DNA of 64,000 nt from Cycas panzhihuaensis (taxonomy: Eukaryota > Cycadophyta), in assembly GCA_023213395.1 (NCBI GenBank), contig CM041465.1:158417741-158481740 (forward strand), given 5' to 3'. The stretch's first letter is position 1; every line of letters starts with the position of its first letter. The position numbers were made by a program, and so were the translations under genes. The notes under the pieces were generated by a model. It did no database searches. It saw only the letters and a program-made list of their open reading frames with translations, and had not been told where the DNA came from. Of this stretch, positions 31,723 through 42,476 are shown in pieces.

Positions 31723-31740
31723 TTATCACTTAAGTGATAA
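31723..31740. repeat. 18 bp perfect palindrome in the COP5 LTR U3
   Basis: TTATCACTTAAGTGATAA reads the same on both strands. It is present in all four LTRs of COP5 and COP8, within the U3 region next to a second imperfect palindrome with TAGTGACA and TGTCACTA arms. Confidence 0.9.
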
Positions 31741-31820
31741 GTCACCCCTAAAGTAAAAAGTGCATATATTACATGAAAAATAAAGTACATAATCTTAACA
31801 TTTAAACATAAGGTTTAACA

Positions 31821-31830
31821 CCCCTTTCAT
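31821..31830 (-). promoter_or_regulatory. COP5 polypurine tract
   Basis: ATGAAAGGGG on the minus strand immediately precedes the 3' LTR. Confidence 0.7.
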
Positions 31831-32490
31831 TTACAATGTTAAGTCGACACCAAGACCATCTCTGAATTTTACAAACTTTTCTCTACCAAGAGGCTTGGTA
31901 AAGATGTCATTGTCCGCTCCTCCTAGGTCTGTATTGGAGGTTGATCTCACCATTCTGAACATGTTCTCTGATGAAGTGATGGTGAACCTCGATATGTTTT
32001 GTCCGCACATGAAAGACTGGATTCTTAGCTAACTTGAGCACACTTTGATTGTCGCAATGTATCCTGGTGGGGTGACCCTGCTCAAGTCCAAGTTCCCCAA
32101 GAATCCGTCGTAGCCAAATAGCCTCTCACAAGTCACCGACTACAACTTTGTACTCTGCCTTTGGAGGACAAGGTAACATTGGGTTGCTTCTTGCAACTCC
32201 ACGAAACAATCAATGAACCAAGGGAAAAACAGTATCACGAGGTTGATCTCCTGCTATCTTGGCAACCTGCCCAATCAGAATCTGATAACCCTTCCAGAGT
32301 GAAGTTCTCACTATGTGCATACTCAAGGCCACGTTGTAATGTGCCTTTGATGTACTTAAGTATACGTTTGGCTGCATTCGATGTATCCGATTGGGTTGAG
32401 ACATGTAACGTGAACAAATCCCAACAAAGAAATGAAATATCCGCCGAGTGTTGGTGAGATAAATGAGACTCCCAATCAAGCTGGGTAAAG
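31831..32490 (-). pseudogene. COP5 RNase H remnant
   Basis: On the minus strand, DWAGCQDSRRSTS (near 32240) and, further down, HCDNQSVLKLAKNPVFH with VRTKHIEVHHHFIREN and DIFTKPLGREKFVKF give the full series of Copia RNase H blocks. Frames shift between 32160 and 32480. The end at about 31850 fits the polypurine tract. Confidence 0.8.
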
Positions 32491-33420
32491 TGTGGGATCT
32501 GCTAGTGCAGCTTCCTCATTGAGAGTAAGCTTAGATCCATTCTCCATAGGTGTAGGCGTTGTTTTACAGTCGTGCATCCCGAATCACGCAAAATGTCCCA
32601 AGAATATTTCGCTTGGGAGATAAAGATATAGCTTTGGTATTGCCATATCTCAAAGCCTAAAAATAATGGAGAAGTCCAAGATCCGTCATCTCAAAACTTC
32701 TCTTCAAATCATCTTGGAGAATATGAATCATCTTAGTGTCACTACCAAAGGATCACTAAGTCATCTACATACAAGGCAACAAAAATCACATGGTTTTTCC
32801 ATTTTTTATATCTGATTAGGATCAAGTAGATCGATGAAACCCATGTCTCAAAAGTAGTCATCGATCTTCGAGTACCATGCCCTTGGAGCTTGCTTCAAGC
32901 CATATAACGCCTTTTTTAGGCGATATACAAGATGCTCCTTGCCTTGTACTTTGTATCCGGGAGGTTGCTCCAAATACACCTCCTCCTGAAGATCGCCATT
33001 AAGAAAGGCGCTCTTCACGTCCATCTGATAAACAGGCCATTTGCATTGAGCAGCTAAGGCCAAGAGAAGTCTGATGGTATTCATATTCGCCACTAGTGCA
33101 AAAGTTTCTTCATAATCTATGCCTTCTTTTTGTTTAAAACCTTTTGCGACAAGGCGTGCTTTCTGCCTTTTAAGTGAACCATCAGAATGGAATTTGGTCT
33201 TGTAGACCCATTTGCAACTGATTCCCTGTTTGTGTTTAGGCAATTCAACCAAATTCCAAGTACCATTCTTTTCAATAGAATGGATTTCTTCATCCATGGC
33301 AGCCTTCCAATTTTCATTTTAGAAGCCTCCTCAAAAGTGGAAGGCTCATCAACACAAAGCACTTCAGCCATAAGTGCATAATTGGTTTGCTGCGGATATT
33401 TAGATGGACGTTTTCCTTCA
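32490..33420 (-). pseudogene. COP5 reverse transcriptase remnant
   Basis: The open piece 33297-32848 (149 codons) includes WNLVELPKHKQGISCKWVYK, GIDYEETFALVANMNTIRLL, VYQMDVKSAFLNGDLQEEVY and YRLKKALYGLKQAPRAWYSK, which are Copia RT blocks in perfect order. Beyond a frameshift, VALYVDDLVIL keeps the YVDD catalytic site. It matches COP8 residue for residue over long stretches. The protein is broken downstream of the fingers and palm start. Confidence 0.85.
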
Positions 33421-33479
33421 ATGATGTGACCGTCCTGAACTGTTTGTGTGTACCATTTGGGTAACTTTTGAATTGAAGT

Positions 33480-34490
33480 TACTTGAACCTCAATATCTTC
33501 TGGTGTAAGTGGTTGGTCAATAGAAGATGTGCTTGGATCAAGTGGAGCAAATTCGATTGAAGTAGACGGTCCACATGGTGCGTATGATGAACATGGTGTA
33601 GAGGATTGAGAGGAAGGAAGGCCTCAACAATCTTCTTGCCTTTGTCAATGGGAGGTTGCATGGATCTTTGTTTGCACCTCCTAGTGATCTTCTTCAAGAA
33701 AGATGACATCTCTTGAGAGATGCATTTTCTTCCTATAGGATCATACAACTTGTAGGCTTTCTTGAATGGCATAACCTACAAAGATGCATTTTAGACTATG
33801 CTTGTCTAATTTCTTCCTTTGCCGATCGGGAATGTGCATATAAGCGGTGCACCCAAAAGTCCTTGAATGGTGACAATAGGCTTTTGCCGCACCATGCCTC
33901 CTCGGGTGTCATGTTGGTGACTTGTAGTAGGGCTGCGATTGGCCACATAGGCGGTGTGTGAAATGCTTCCTTGATGGCTCGAGTGAGTCCTTGTGCATGC
34001 ATCATAGCTTTGGCTTTATTGGCCAAAGTTCTTCATCCGCTCGGAGACTCCATTTTGTTGAGGAGTGTGAGGTATCGTCGGTTGTCTCGAATGCCGTTAT
34101 CCTTTGCGATTGGGTGAATTCATTTGATGTAAATTCACCTCCATTGTCTGTCCTGAATGTTTTGATTGAATGGCCAGACTCATTTTCCACTTCAAGTTTG
34201 AATTCTTTGAACTTGGAAAATGCTTCAGATTTGTGTTTGATGAAATAAACCCAAACTTTGTGAGAAAAATCATCAATGAAGGAGATATAATACAAAGCTC
34301 CTCCAAAAGATGATGTGGACATAGGTCCACACAAATCCGAATGTACTAGCTGCAGAGGATGTGATGCACGCCACGCTTTGCCTTTAGGGAAAGGCAAGCG
34401 ATGCTGAGTTCCCATAATGCACGCTTCGCAAAGACATTTCGTTCCATAAATCTTAGGAAGCCCATGTACCATGTTCTTGTTGATCATCTA
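33480..34490 (-). pseudogene. COP5 integrase remnant
   Basis: The 161-codon piece 34487-34002 carries CLCEACIMGTQHRLPFPKGK, then LQLVHSDLCGPMSTS and KTFRTDNGGEFTSNEF, keeping the first two catalytic Asp residues. It then shifts frame around 34100, and the Glu block is decayed. Downstream pieces near 34026-33796 retain NKAKAMMHAQGLTRAI and TPEEAWCGKS. Confidence 0.8.
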
Positions 34491-35120
34491 CCTCAAATTG
34501 TCTAAGCTCAAATGGCCTAGACGTTGATGCCAAAGTTGCATCTTGGACAAGTAAGGAGTGACAATGGAACAGGAGTAAGCAGAATCAAGTGTTATATTAT
34601 TTGCATCCATCTTGTAGAGGCCTTGATCCTCATAGCCAACAACTACTACTTGGTCTTCTTTGTCACTAATTATACATTTCCCGTTTTGGAACAATGTACT
34701 CATCATTGCTTGTCAAGCGGCTATGAGATAGTAAATTTTTGTCCATTGAAGGTATTAAATAGGCATTGCCATCGGAAATGTGGAGGAAGGATTTGATGAA
34801 GAAAAAATGGAGTTATTGTGCCTACTCCGTAAATTTTGGTAGATTGATTATTCCCAAAGGTCACCGATTGACCTTTGCCTTCCTTGATGTTGGTGAGGAG
34901 CTCTTCACTTCCGTCATGTGTTGTGAAGCTCTAGAATCAATAATCCAAGTTTCATCAACCTTGGATGTCCGATATGCACAAAAGCAGTTTGTCTTCATCT
35001 CAGATCGATTAGAGTGGCGTTGATTGCCACCTCAAGCCCCTTCCTCTTTGACCTCCTCGATAGGCACCTCGATTTGGTCGAGGGGTTGTTGTATTCTTCT
35101 TTGTTGAAACGCCGCCGTAC
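34488..35120 (-). pseudogene. COP5 pre-integrase and protease region, decayed
   Basis: FQNGKCIISDKEDQVVVVGY and KMQLWHQRLGHLSLDNLR (34706-34488) are the end of the protease-linker and the GAG-pre-integrase motif. Comparison with COP8 puts the protease active site near 34930, but the D-S-G block is not readable in one frame here. Confidence 0.65.
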
Positions 35121-36011
35121 TCGACGTGGCCGTCTTTGTCATCACTTCTTGGTGTGGTCATTCTTTGTTGTTGGCCTTTGTTAGGCGTGGCTGCTGCTGC
35201 TGTTGTTGGCGTAGATCTGCTTGCTTTTTCCGACACTCAGGTGCGATGTGGCCAGGTTTGCCACAATAATGACATACAACATTGGTCCTTGAAGACCCAA
35301 TGTTCATGTTCCCAAACTGCTTTGAAAGTGCAGGTTTGGGTTGCTGTTTGGCCTTTGAATTGGCCGTGAATGCACCTGATGTAGATGGTCCCTCCTCATT
35401 ATCCTTAGTGTAGATTTGTTCTTCTTGAAGTAGCAGACTTTCAAATTCATTGAATGTCATAGTTTTGAGGGAACCATCTCTTGTAGTAGATGAAATAAAG
35501 CCATTGTAGTCTTTTGGTAAGGCTTTGGTGATGGATGTGATCAATTCATCCCTCGTTGCTGGACTTCCAAGTGTATTCAGTTCATTACATACCTCCTTGA
35601 TGGAGGAAAGAAAAGCCGACATGGGCTTGATAAACTTAATAGAATACAATTTTGCTTTAACCATTAAAATGCGAGCTTGATCTCGTCTTTCATACAATGA
35701 GGACAAAGTGTCCCAAGCTTCCTTAGAAGTGTTAGCACCAAAGAATATTCTGATCTACATGTACATCAACAATCATGTGAAGGAATGCCAAAACAATTTC
35801 ATCTTTGGCTTCCCAAGCAGCAAGCAAAGCATCATCAGGTTGCACAGTAATATTCCCATTGGTAGCAGTCTTTGGTCGAGGTAATCTCCCGAAACATAAC
35901 TCCAAAATTGCTCATGATTAGCAAGTTACGAGTGAGTCTCTTCCATTCTTGAGAACTATCTTGTCCTGTTAACCGAATAGTGCATGCATTTAGCATGTTT
36001 ATGGCAGCCAT
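35009..36011 (-). pseudogene. COP5 gag remnant with intact zinc knuckle
   Basis: It starts AAINMLNACTIRLTGQDSSQ at the ATG near 36011. A frameshift around 35840 and another near 35740 precede the 182-codon piece 35706-35158, which includes LYERRDQARILMVKAKLY, TRDELITSITKALPKDYNGF and the knuckle CHYCGKPGHIAPEC, followed by a Gln run. It packages RNA in intact relatives; here it is broken. Confidence 0.85.
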
Positions 36012-37705
36012 GTTTCGGTTTATAAACACTTGAAGCTAGCAGATAACTTGGAAACTCAAAGCTTTAGGCTTAAGTTCCACCTTCTAACAAAACCAACAGT
36101 CATGATCTTACTAGAAGATCCAACAACTGAATGGAATGATGAGGGGTGGAGGACTAGGCTATAGAGTTGGTGCAACTTGATCTTATAGAGAAGATCCAAA
36201 TGTTGGCCAAGTTAAATCTAGGACAACGCAGGTAGGGTTGATCTGCATGGACGTACCATGCTTTCCCTGGGATTCACAGCCCCAATAACACCCTTTTCGA
36301 ACCTCCTTTCCCTCAAGCAACCTTAATTGTCGGCACCCGACTGCAGTCGGTTGGTCCCCTAGCGAATGCACCAAGCTTAAGGTTAATTTAGAGGCAAGGT
36401 TTGAACCTTTTCGAGCCTCTCCAGCAGTTTTAAGTCACTTTTTAGCGATTTTAAAGTGAACTTAGGTTTCTTTTTGCTTGGAAAATGTACTTATGAAAAT
36501 GCTTTGATTTAAGCTTTACAATAAGAGTGGCTTCAAGAGGAAGCAATGTAAGTACATGTATATGAACACTTGTAGTGTTTTTTACAATGAGCACTTTAAT
36601 GAAAATGTAGTGCTATGTTGATCCAAGTAAGAAACCAAATGCTTGATTACAATAAGTTTTGCAAGGTACTTTTTGAAAAAAAAGCTCAAGTACTGAAAGA
36701 AGTAATGCAAAACTTGTGATGAAGATACAAGTGGGTTCCTTTTAATGTTGAACAAATGAGGGTAAGAGAGCCACTTGCATGAAAAATGACATCAAGCACC
36801 AAGTGTTGGGACTTTAAATTAGTCCCAACGATAAAAAAAAGTGATTTTTATTAAGTATTTGAGCCCTCTTTGAGACTAAGGGCAATAGGTCACCATGCAA
36901 GGTGCCTTAAAAGTGTTTTAAAATTTAGTGATGAGTATCACTTTTTGATTAAAAAAACACTTAAAATCACTTAATTAACACTTGTTCAAACAATAACTAA
37001 GTGTAAAACTTTTAAGAGCCAAAACATAGGCTGAAATTTGAAAATTTTTTGCAATTTGCCCACTAAGGGTTCTTTGAGGTCGAGGAATGCGCTGACTAGT
37101 GCAAAACAATCCTTGATCGAGGAATGGGGCCCACAAATTGGCTGAAACAGCTTTTGATTGGTCGAAATGCTTTTGACTGGCTAGAAACAGCACTTTTTCT
37201 GGCTGAAAACAGTGTTTTTGCTGGCTGAAAACAGCGCTTTTGATGGCTGAAAAACAGCGCTTTTGATGGCTGGAAATGCGTTTTGATCGGCTGAAACAGC
37301 TTTCTTGGAAAACAGCGCTTTTGCTGGCTGAAAACAACGCTTTTAATTGGCTGGAAACAGCGCTTTTGACGGCTGAAAACAACACTTTTGATTGGCTGGA
37401 AACAACGCTTTTGGCCGCAAGCAGCTTTTCGGCTGAAAACAGTGCTTTGGCTGAATGTGGGGCCCACACTGGCCGCCAGAACTAAAAAAAGCGACCTTCT
37501 TCCCCACAGTTTCAAAGATTTTTCACCAACATAACTCCAGCCTTTAAAAAAAAAGGCTCCAAAATGCTTGAACCTGCAAAAAAAAACCTTCAAACAAACC
37601 TTGGATCACCTTCAGAGTGCGAAGGTCGTTACCAAGGGTTTGTTGCTTTCTTCAAAGAACTCCTTGAGCAGCTGCAAAAGCGATGCAGGGAGCTAGTCTC
37701 CTCTT
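36012..37705 (-). other. COP5 5' leader
   Basis: About 1.7 kb lies between primer site and gag. It contains a hairpin with GTTGGGACT and AGTCCCAAC arms (36804-36828), a GGTCACCATGCAAGGTGCC motif (36888-36906) and a GC-richer minisatellite (37140-37450). The segment 36100-36420 aligns with the COP8 leader 52240-52560. Minus frames over the minisatellite are repeat artefacts, not genes. Confidence 0.6.
37140..37450. repeat. Minisatellite in the COP5 leader, ~22 bp unit
   Basis: About 13-14 imperfect units of the form GGCTGAAAACAGCGCTTTTG plus a short variable joint. Several units carry deletions (for example TTTCTTGGAAAACAGCGC near 37302). It is absent from the related COP8 leader. On the minus strand it translates as a Gln/Lys/Cys/Phe repeat, with no sign of selection. 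Confidence 0.85.
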
Positions 37706-37717
37706 GCTCTGATACCA
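37706..37717 (-). promoter_or_regulatory. COP5 primer binding site
   Basis: TGGTATCAGAGC on the minus strand, a full match to the initiator-Met tRNA site, two bases from the LTR. Confidence 0.9.
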
Positions 37718-37719
37718 AA

Positions 37720-38272
37720 TGTGAAAAGAGGCTAGATGGCCTCAGCAATCCCTAGATCCAGAAACTAGCATCACTCTAGTTCTAGTTGCAGAAATATAAA
37801 CAAGTATAATAAACTCAAGGCAAAGAGAAAGCAAAGAGACAAAACTTGAATGAAGGAGCAAGAGAAAATGATACCCAATATGTGGAGTTGGAATTGGTCC
37901 AACCTCCCAAGAAGAAACAGTTTGATTAGCAACCGATAGCATAACAATCTGACTCCAACTCTTGTGTGAGACAATGAGGAGAGGTCTCATTATATAGAGT
38001 GAAATGAGAGACCTAAGGCCTTGGATGTTTGACAAGTGTCAAACATCCAAGATACATGCCTTGCATGTTGGACATGTGTCCTTTTGGGCTCTCATGTGAG
38101 CAAAAGTGCATGAGGGTCCATTTAACCCTTTAGTGACAACGTTGTGTCACTAGAAAGAATGTGGGTGTGCACTTTATCACTTAAGTGATAAGTCACCCCT
38201 AAAATAAAAAGTGCATATATTACATGAAAAATAAAAGTACATTAACTTAACATTTAAACATAAGGTTTAACA
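37720..38272 (-). repeat. COP5 5' LTR (right copy)
   Basis: It is 553 bp, the partner of 31269-31820, followed by the TSD TGACT (38273-38277). Differences include a one-base deletion near 37932, a short changed stretch near 37950 and a few single substitutions. Confidence 0.93.
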
Positions 38273-38277
38273 TGACT

Positions 38278-38406
38278 AACATTTAATGTTAGTTAACCTA
38301 ACATTAAGATACAATGACTAACATAAGTAACTAACATAAAGTTAAAATCTCTAATATAATGTTACATGTACTAGTACAACACAGGAGATGACATTATATT
38401 CTAACA
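38278..38406 (-). repeat. COP4 3' LTR, proximal part (right of COP5)
   Basis: It ends TTCTAACA, followed by TCCCCTCTT, the complement of a polypurine tract. It is rich in the short repeat ACTAACAT. With 31192-31268 it reconstitutes the LTR broken by COP5. Confidence 0.65.
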
Positions 38407-38409
38407 TCC

Positions 38410-39280
38410 CCTCTTAATGTCAACTCTTGGATGTAACTCCCACCTTGTCCCGTAGATACACAAATTTATCTTTGACCAAAAGCTTGGTGAATATGCTTGC
38501 AAGTTGTTCTTCACTTGGCAGTACACCGATTCCACTTCCTTTTTGTCCACTTTCTCTCTAATGAAGTGATGGTGTACTTGGATGTGCTTGGTTCTGGTGT
38601 CTAAGACAGGATATTTTATCATCTAGATAGCACTTTGATTGTCACAGTTGATCTGACTTGGGTCAAGTTGTGAGTGATTGAGCTCCTCCAAGATTCTTCT
38701 GAGCCAGATGGCTTCACAGGTAGCTTGAACTGCAACTTGATACTTAGCCTCTGTTGTGGACAATGAGATTGTTGATTGCTTCTTTGTTTTCCATGAAATA
38801 ATTTAGCTACCGAGACTAAAGCAATATCCAGTTGTGGATTTTCTATTATCTAGACCACCTACTCGGTCGGAATTAGAATGTCTAGATAGAAATCCAGAGG
38901 ACATTTTATTGCATAGGATTCCATGATACTTTGTCCCCTAAATGTATCGAAGTATGCGTTTGGCAACTTTCAAGTGTGATTCCTTGGGTGAAGACATGTA
39001 TCTAGACACAATTCCCACAGCATGGGCAATATCAGGCCTAGTAGACGTAAGATAGATTATATTGCCCACCAATTTTCAATACGGAGTTGCATCTACTAGT
39101 GTACCATCTTGACTAGATGTTAGCATTGTACTGGTACACATAGGGGTAGGAGCTGCTTTGCAGTTTGTCATGTTAAATTCTTCTAAGATTCTTGCAACAT
39201 ATTTGGACTGGCACATAAAAATTCCATTGTCTTGATGATGGATTTCAATTCCCAAGTGGTAGTGTAATCAGCCTAGGTCG
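38410..39280 (-). pseudogene. COP4 RNase H remnant
   Basis: On the minus strand: LVGNIIYLTSTRPDIAHAVG, VAKRILRYI, RKSTTGYCFSLGS, SLSTTEAKYQVAV, EAIWLRRILEELNHSQ, then KYPVLDTRTKHIQVHHHFIR (38622-38560). The order and blocks are those of the Copia connection and RNase H. Stops occur about every 80 codons, and the terminal D-I-F-T-K-P motif is lost in a frameshift. Confidence 0.8.
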
Positions 39281-39960
39281 GTCATTTCAAACTCTTTGGA
39301 TAGTTGATGATGCAAAGAGTTGATCCAATCAGAGTCATCACCCATTATTATTAAATCATCCACATACGCTACTAGGATTAAGATCAACTTGTCTTCGTTG
39401 ATCTGAACATAAAGACTATGTTCTGATTCACACCTTGACATTCCTGCATTCCTGATATATGTATCAATTTTTTAGTACTAAGATCCAGGTGCTTATTTTA
39501 GACCATACAGGGTGCACACAAGGTGCTCTTGTTTGGGTTCAACATATCCTAGTGGTTCTTGCATGAATACCTCCTCTTACAGGTCCCCATTTAAAAAGGC
39601 TCCTTTAATATCCATTTGGTAAACAGGCTAGTTGTGTTGAGCCACAAGAGCCAAGATAGTTCTAATGGTGATCATTTTGTTGACCGGAGCATAAGTTTCA
39701 TCATAATCAACTCCTTGTGTTTGAGTGAATTCTTTGGCTAACAGGACGAGCTTTATATTTTTCGATGTTGCCGTTAGCTTTTTCTTTGATCTTGTAAAGC
39801 CATCGGCATCCCACAATAGGTTTGTCTGACGGTGGTGTCACCAAGTCCCAAGTTTGTTCTTAATAATTGAAGCCATTTCTTCATCCATTGCCAGCTTCTA
39901 GTTGGGATTTTCTCGAACTTGTTAAGGTGTGATGTCAACTCCAATAACAAGAGCAAAGTA
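39280..39960 (-). pseudogene. COP4 reverse transcriptase remnant
   Basis: GVDYDETYAPVNKMITIRTI, VYQMDIKGAFLNGDL and LILVAYVDDLIIMG are the RT blocks, with YVDD kept. Pieces are separated by stops (39592, 39489) and small deletions; the LKKALYGLKQ block is shortened to LYGLK. Confidence 0.8.
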
Positions 39961-40019
39961 AGTTCTTCCCCTTGTGCTTCTTCCTACTCGTAGATTACCA
40001 AGCTCAATCTTGGATTCCT

Positions 40020-41035
40020 CCACTACTTTGAAATACCATTAAGGGACCCTTTTGGTTGGGTTGATGATTGATTATCTTGATTGCTTGAAATTGAAGAGGA
40101 GGAGGCAGTCTCACCATTGCTTTGATTCCATGTTTCATGCTGATTTTCTAGAGTGGAGTTATATCCTAGTGGATGATGTAGATTTCGCATGATCATTGGA
40201 AGTGATATTCCCCTTAAAGGAATCTGATGCCTCATCAAAATAGACATCTCTGCTTGGATATACCTTGTCAATCAATGGATCCAAACATCTGTAGGCTTTG
40301 GAGACTTCACTATAGCCTTCCAGAATGCATCTCTTGCTCTTGTCATCCAATTTCTTTCTTTTTTCAACTGGGATGTGAATGTATATAGTAGACCCCAAAA
40401 TTCGAAGGTGTGACACATCGGGCTTCTTACCAGACCAAACTTCTTTTGGAGTCACATTTTCTAGAGCCTTAGAAGAGCTTCTATTAAGAAGATACATCAC
40501 AGTATTTGCAGCTTGAGCCCAATATTTGTTGGGGACATTCTTTTCTTTTAGGAGGGATTGAGCCATCTTTGTTATAGTCATGTTCTTCCTTTCAACCACT
40601 CCATTAGATTGAGGGCTATATGGAGTGGTCAATTATCTTTGAATTCCATGTTTCTTGCAAAATTCCTTGAATTCACTGGAAGTAAATTCTCCTCCATTGT
40701 CAATCCTCACACATTTAATGCGGCATTCACTTTCATTTTCAACTTTGGCTTTAAAATTTTGAAATACACCTAATACATCAAATTTTAACTTGAGAAAGTA
40801 AATCCATACTTTTCTAGAGTAGTCGTCTATAAATGTGAGGAAGTATCCAGCTCCTTGAACAGAGGGTGGAGTGAAAGGTCCACATAGATCATTGTGTATC
40901 ATTTGAAGTTTGTGTCTAGCTCTTACTGTGCTTGGATTAAATTGTAACCTGCGTTGTTTTCCTATCATACATACATCACAAACAGTGCTAGGTTTTTTAT
41001 CCAAGGCAATCTTTTACCATGTCATATTTGCTTAA
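40020..41035 (-). pseudogene. COP4 integrase remnant, catalytic triad visible
   Basis: Two open pieces, 41004-40633 and 40632-40159, are in the same frame and separated by one stop. They include CDVCMIGKQRRLQF, LQMIHNDLCGPFTPP, IKCVRIDNGGEFTSSEF and SPQSNGVVERKNMTITKM, giving D, D and E. DVSHLRILGSTIYIHIP and SKRCILEGYSEVSKAYRCLD then form the C-terminal domain. At ~280 codons it is almost a full integrase apart from the stop. Confidence 0.85.
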
Positions 41036-41700
41036 ATTCGACAAAGCATCATAAGGAGGTGCCCATACCACAAGTGCCACAGTTTTTCATTATCAAAAGG
41101 AAAAGATACATTCAGAGCTGAGTGAGTTGGTGAGGCCAAAAATTTGTACAATCCTTTAGTTTTGAGGCCTTCACCAATCACTTCGTTGTTTTTGTATTTA
41201 TCAAAAATTATGCATTTGTCCCCATCAAAAAGAACATGAAGTTTATTATTAGTAAGCTAGGATACTAGGAGAAGATTCTTAGTCATCCCAAGTACATAAA
41301 AAACTTGCCCAACTTTCTCAAGATCTCTGTTAGGTAGGATAACTGGTACTGAGTATATCCCTTGATTGTTGTGCCTCGTATCATCTCCTAGTTCCATTAA
41401 CCCCAGGGCTGCAAGAGGTTTTAGTTAGTTGAACCAAGATCTTCTGTGAGTCATATGCCGTGATGCTCCAAAGTCAATGAACCAATCATCCTTGCTTTGA
41501 CTATCTAATGTAGATGAGAGAGCAATGATGAACGCAATTTCCTCTTCCTCCTGTCTTGGTTCGGATGTCTCCTCTGTTCCTGGTTGTCCTGAGTAACTAC
41601 CAGATACAATGGTCCCTCTTTCTATGTCAGCTTTTTTGTGGCGGCAGTTGATGGTGAAGTGACCAAATCTTCCGCAGTAGAAGCATATGCTTTATTGTTG
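41036..41700 (-). pseudogene. COP4 protease and zinc-knuckle region
   Basis: CFYCGRFGHFTINC (near 41640-41690) is an intact CCHC knuckle. DDWFIDFGASRHMTHRRSWF (near 41440-41500) is the protease block with Ser replaced by Phe after the catalytic Asp. NVLxxPxxxxNLLS-type sequence follows (VFYVLGMTKNLLLVS). LWHLWYGHLLMM near 41050 is the decayed pre-integrase motif. Confidence 0.75.
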
Positions 41701-42476
41701 GATTCTGCCCCCAAAGCATTGTTGCGAAGGTGCTCTGAAGGAGGATCGTCCCCTGATAGGACTGAAGCTAGTAGGACGACGTCTTCCTTGATATAAAGAT
41801 CTGCCTAAGCCTCTGTTTGGATTAAAGGTCCCTTAGTTGGTGATGCTTCTTCCACAAAGACTAACCTAGGTGGAAAAGGCATTCTCAAGGTCTCCTTCCA
41901 TGTTGACTTCAGTTTGTTCATAATGAAGCAGTTGACCACAAAAGGCATCAAAAGTTTTTTGTGCTATATCTGCAGCCATGAGGTATGAGGTAATGAACGG
42001 TTTGAATCTTGGAATCAGTTTATTCAGCGTCAGATCGATGAGTTCACCATTAGTGCAGGTGACTCACAGAAATGAGGTTTTCTTACATGCGTTTGAAGTG
42101 AGCCAAGAAGGAGGTAACACTTTCAAATTCAGTCATTTTGAGTACAACCATCTGATTCTTAAGGTGACGTGATGCAAGCAGCATTGTTTTGAGCATACAA
42201 GGTTTGAAGGGTGGTCCAGGCATCATGAGAAAAAGTAGCACTAGAGATATGTGGTAGAACGGAATTTGTGACCGACAGAGTTATGGCAGCAAGAGCGAGA
42301 CCTCTTTGTTCAAGAAAGATTCTTTTTTCTACAGGGTCTGTAGATCTTTGTTTAACACATTCCATTTGATCCCATGCTCCTATAGTAATGAGCATAGATC
42401 TCATTTTGATTCTTCAGGATTCATAGTTGTCACTAGTCAATTTCTCCAACTCTGTAAGCTGGAGGGTAGAAGCCAT
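41700..42476 (-). pseudogene. COP4 gag remnant
   Basis: The ATG at 42476 opens ASTLQLTELEKLTSDNYES, then a TGA. The piece 42404-42159 includes RGLALAAITLSVTNSVLPHI and DAWTTLQTLYAQNNAACI, the Copia gag capsid. The remainder toward the knuckle is broken by shifts near 42160 and 42000. Confidence 0.75.

Larger units (their letters stand above)
31269..31820 (-). repeat. COP5 3' LTR (left copy)
   Basis: It starts TGTGAAAAGAGG and ends GGTTTAACA. On the minus strand a TATATAA box lies at 31540-31546. Upstream of it in U3 are three inverted repeats: 31570-31601, 31680-31701 and the perfect 18 bp palindrome 31723-31740. Confidence 0.93.
31269..38272 (-). mobile_element. COP5, Ty1/Copia element nested in the COP4 LTR
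   Basis: The LTRs (31269-31820 and 37720-38272, 552-553 bp) are nearly identical, with roughly a dozen differences by eye, so it is a comparatively recent insertion. Flanking TGACT on both sides is a perfect TSD. A canonical primer site sits inside the right LTR and a polypurine tract inside the left, giving minus orientation. The 5.9 kb interior holds leader, gag, protease, integrase, RT and RNase H with several stops and shifts. LTR and protein sequences place it in the same family as COP8. Confidence 0.92.

Noticed and set aside
32161-32457. A 98-codon plus frame
   Set aside because: It is the antisense shadow of COP5 RNase H; the minus-strand reading shows the real domain blocks.
37140-37450. 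CRISPR-like array of short repeats
   Set aside because: Units are contiguous and imperfect with no unique spacers, and the setting is the leader of a plant Copia element. It is a minisatellite.
36975-37593. Overlapping minus-strand frames of 164 and 165 codons, rich in Lys, Ser, Phe and Gln
   Set aside because: They lie over the 22 bp minisatellite of the COP5 leader. A repeat unit without stops gives long frames in more than one phase, and no start context or homology supports a gene.
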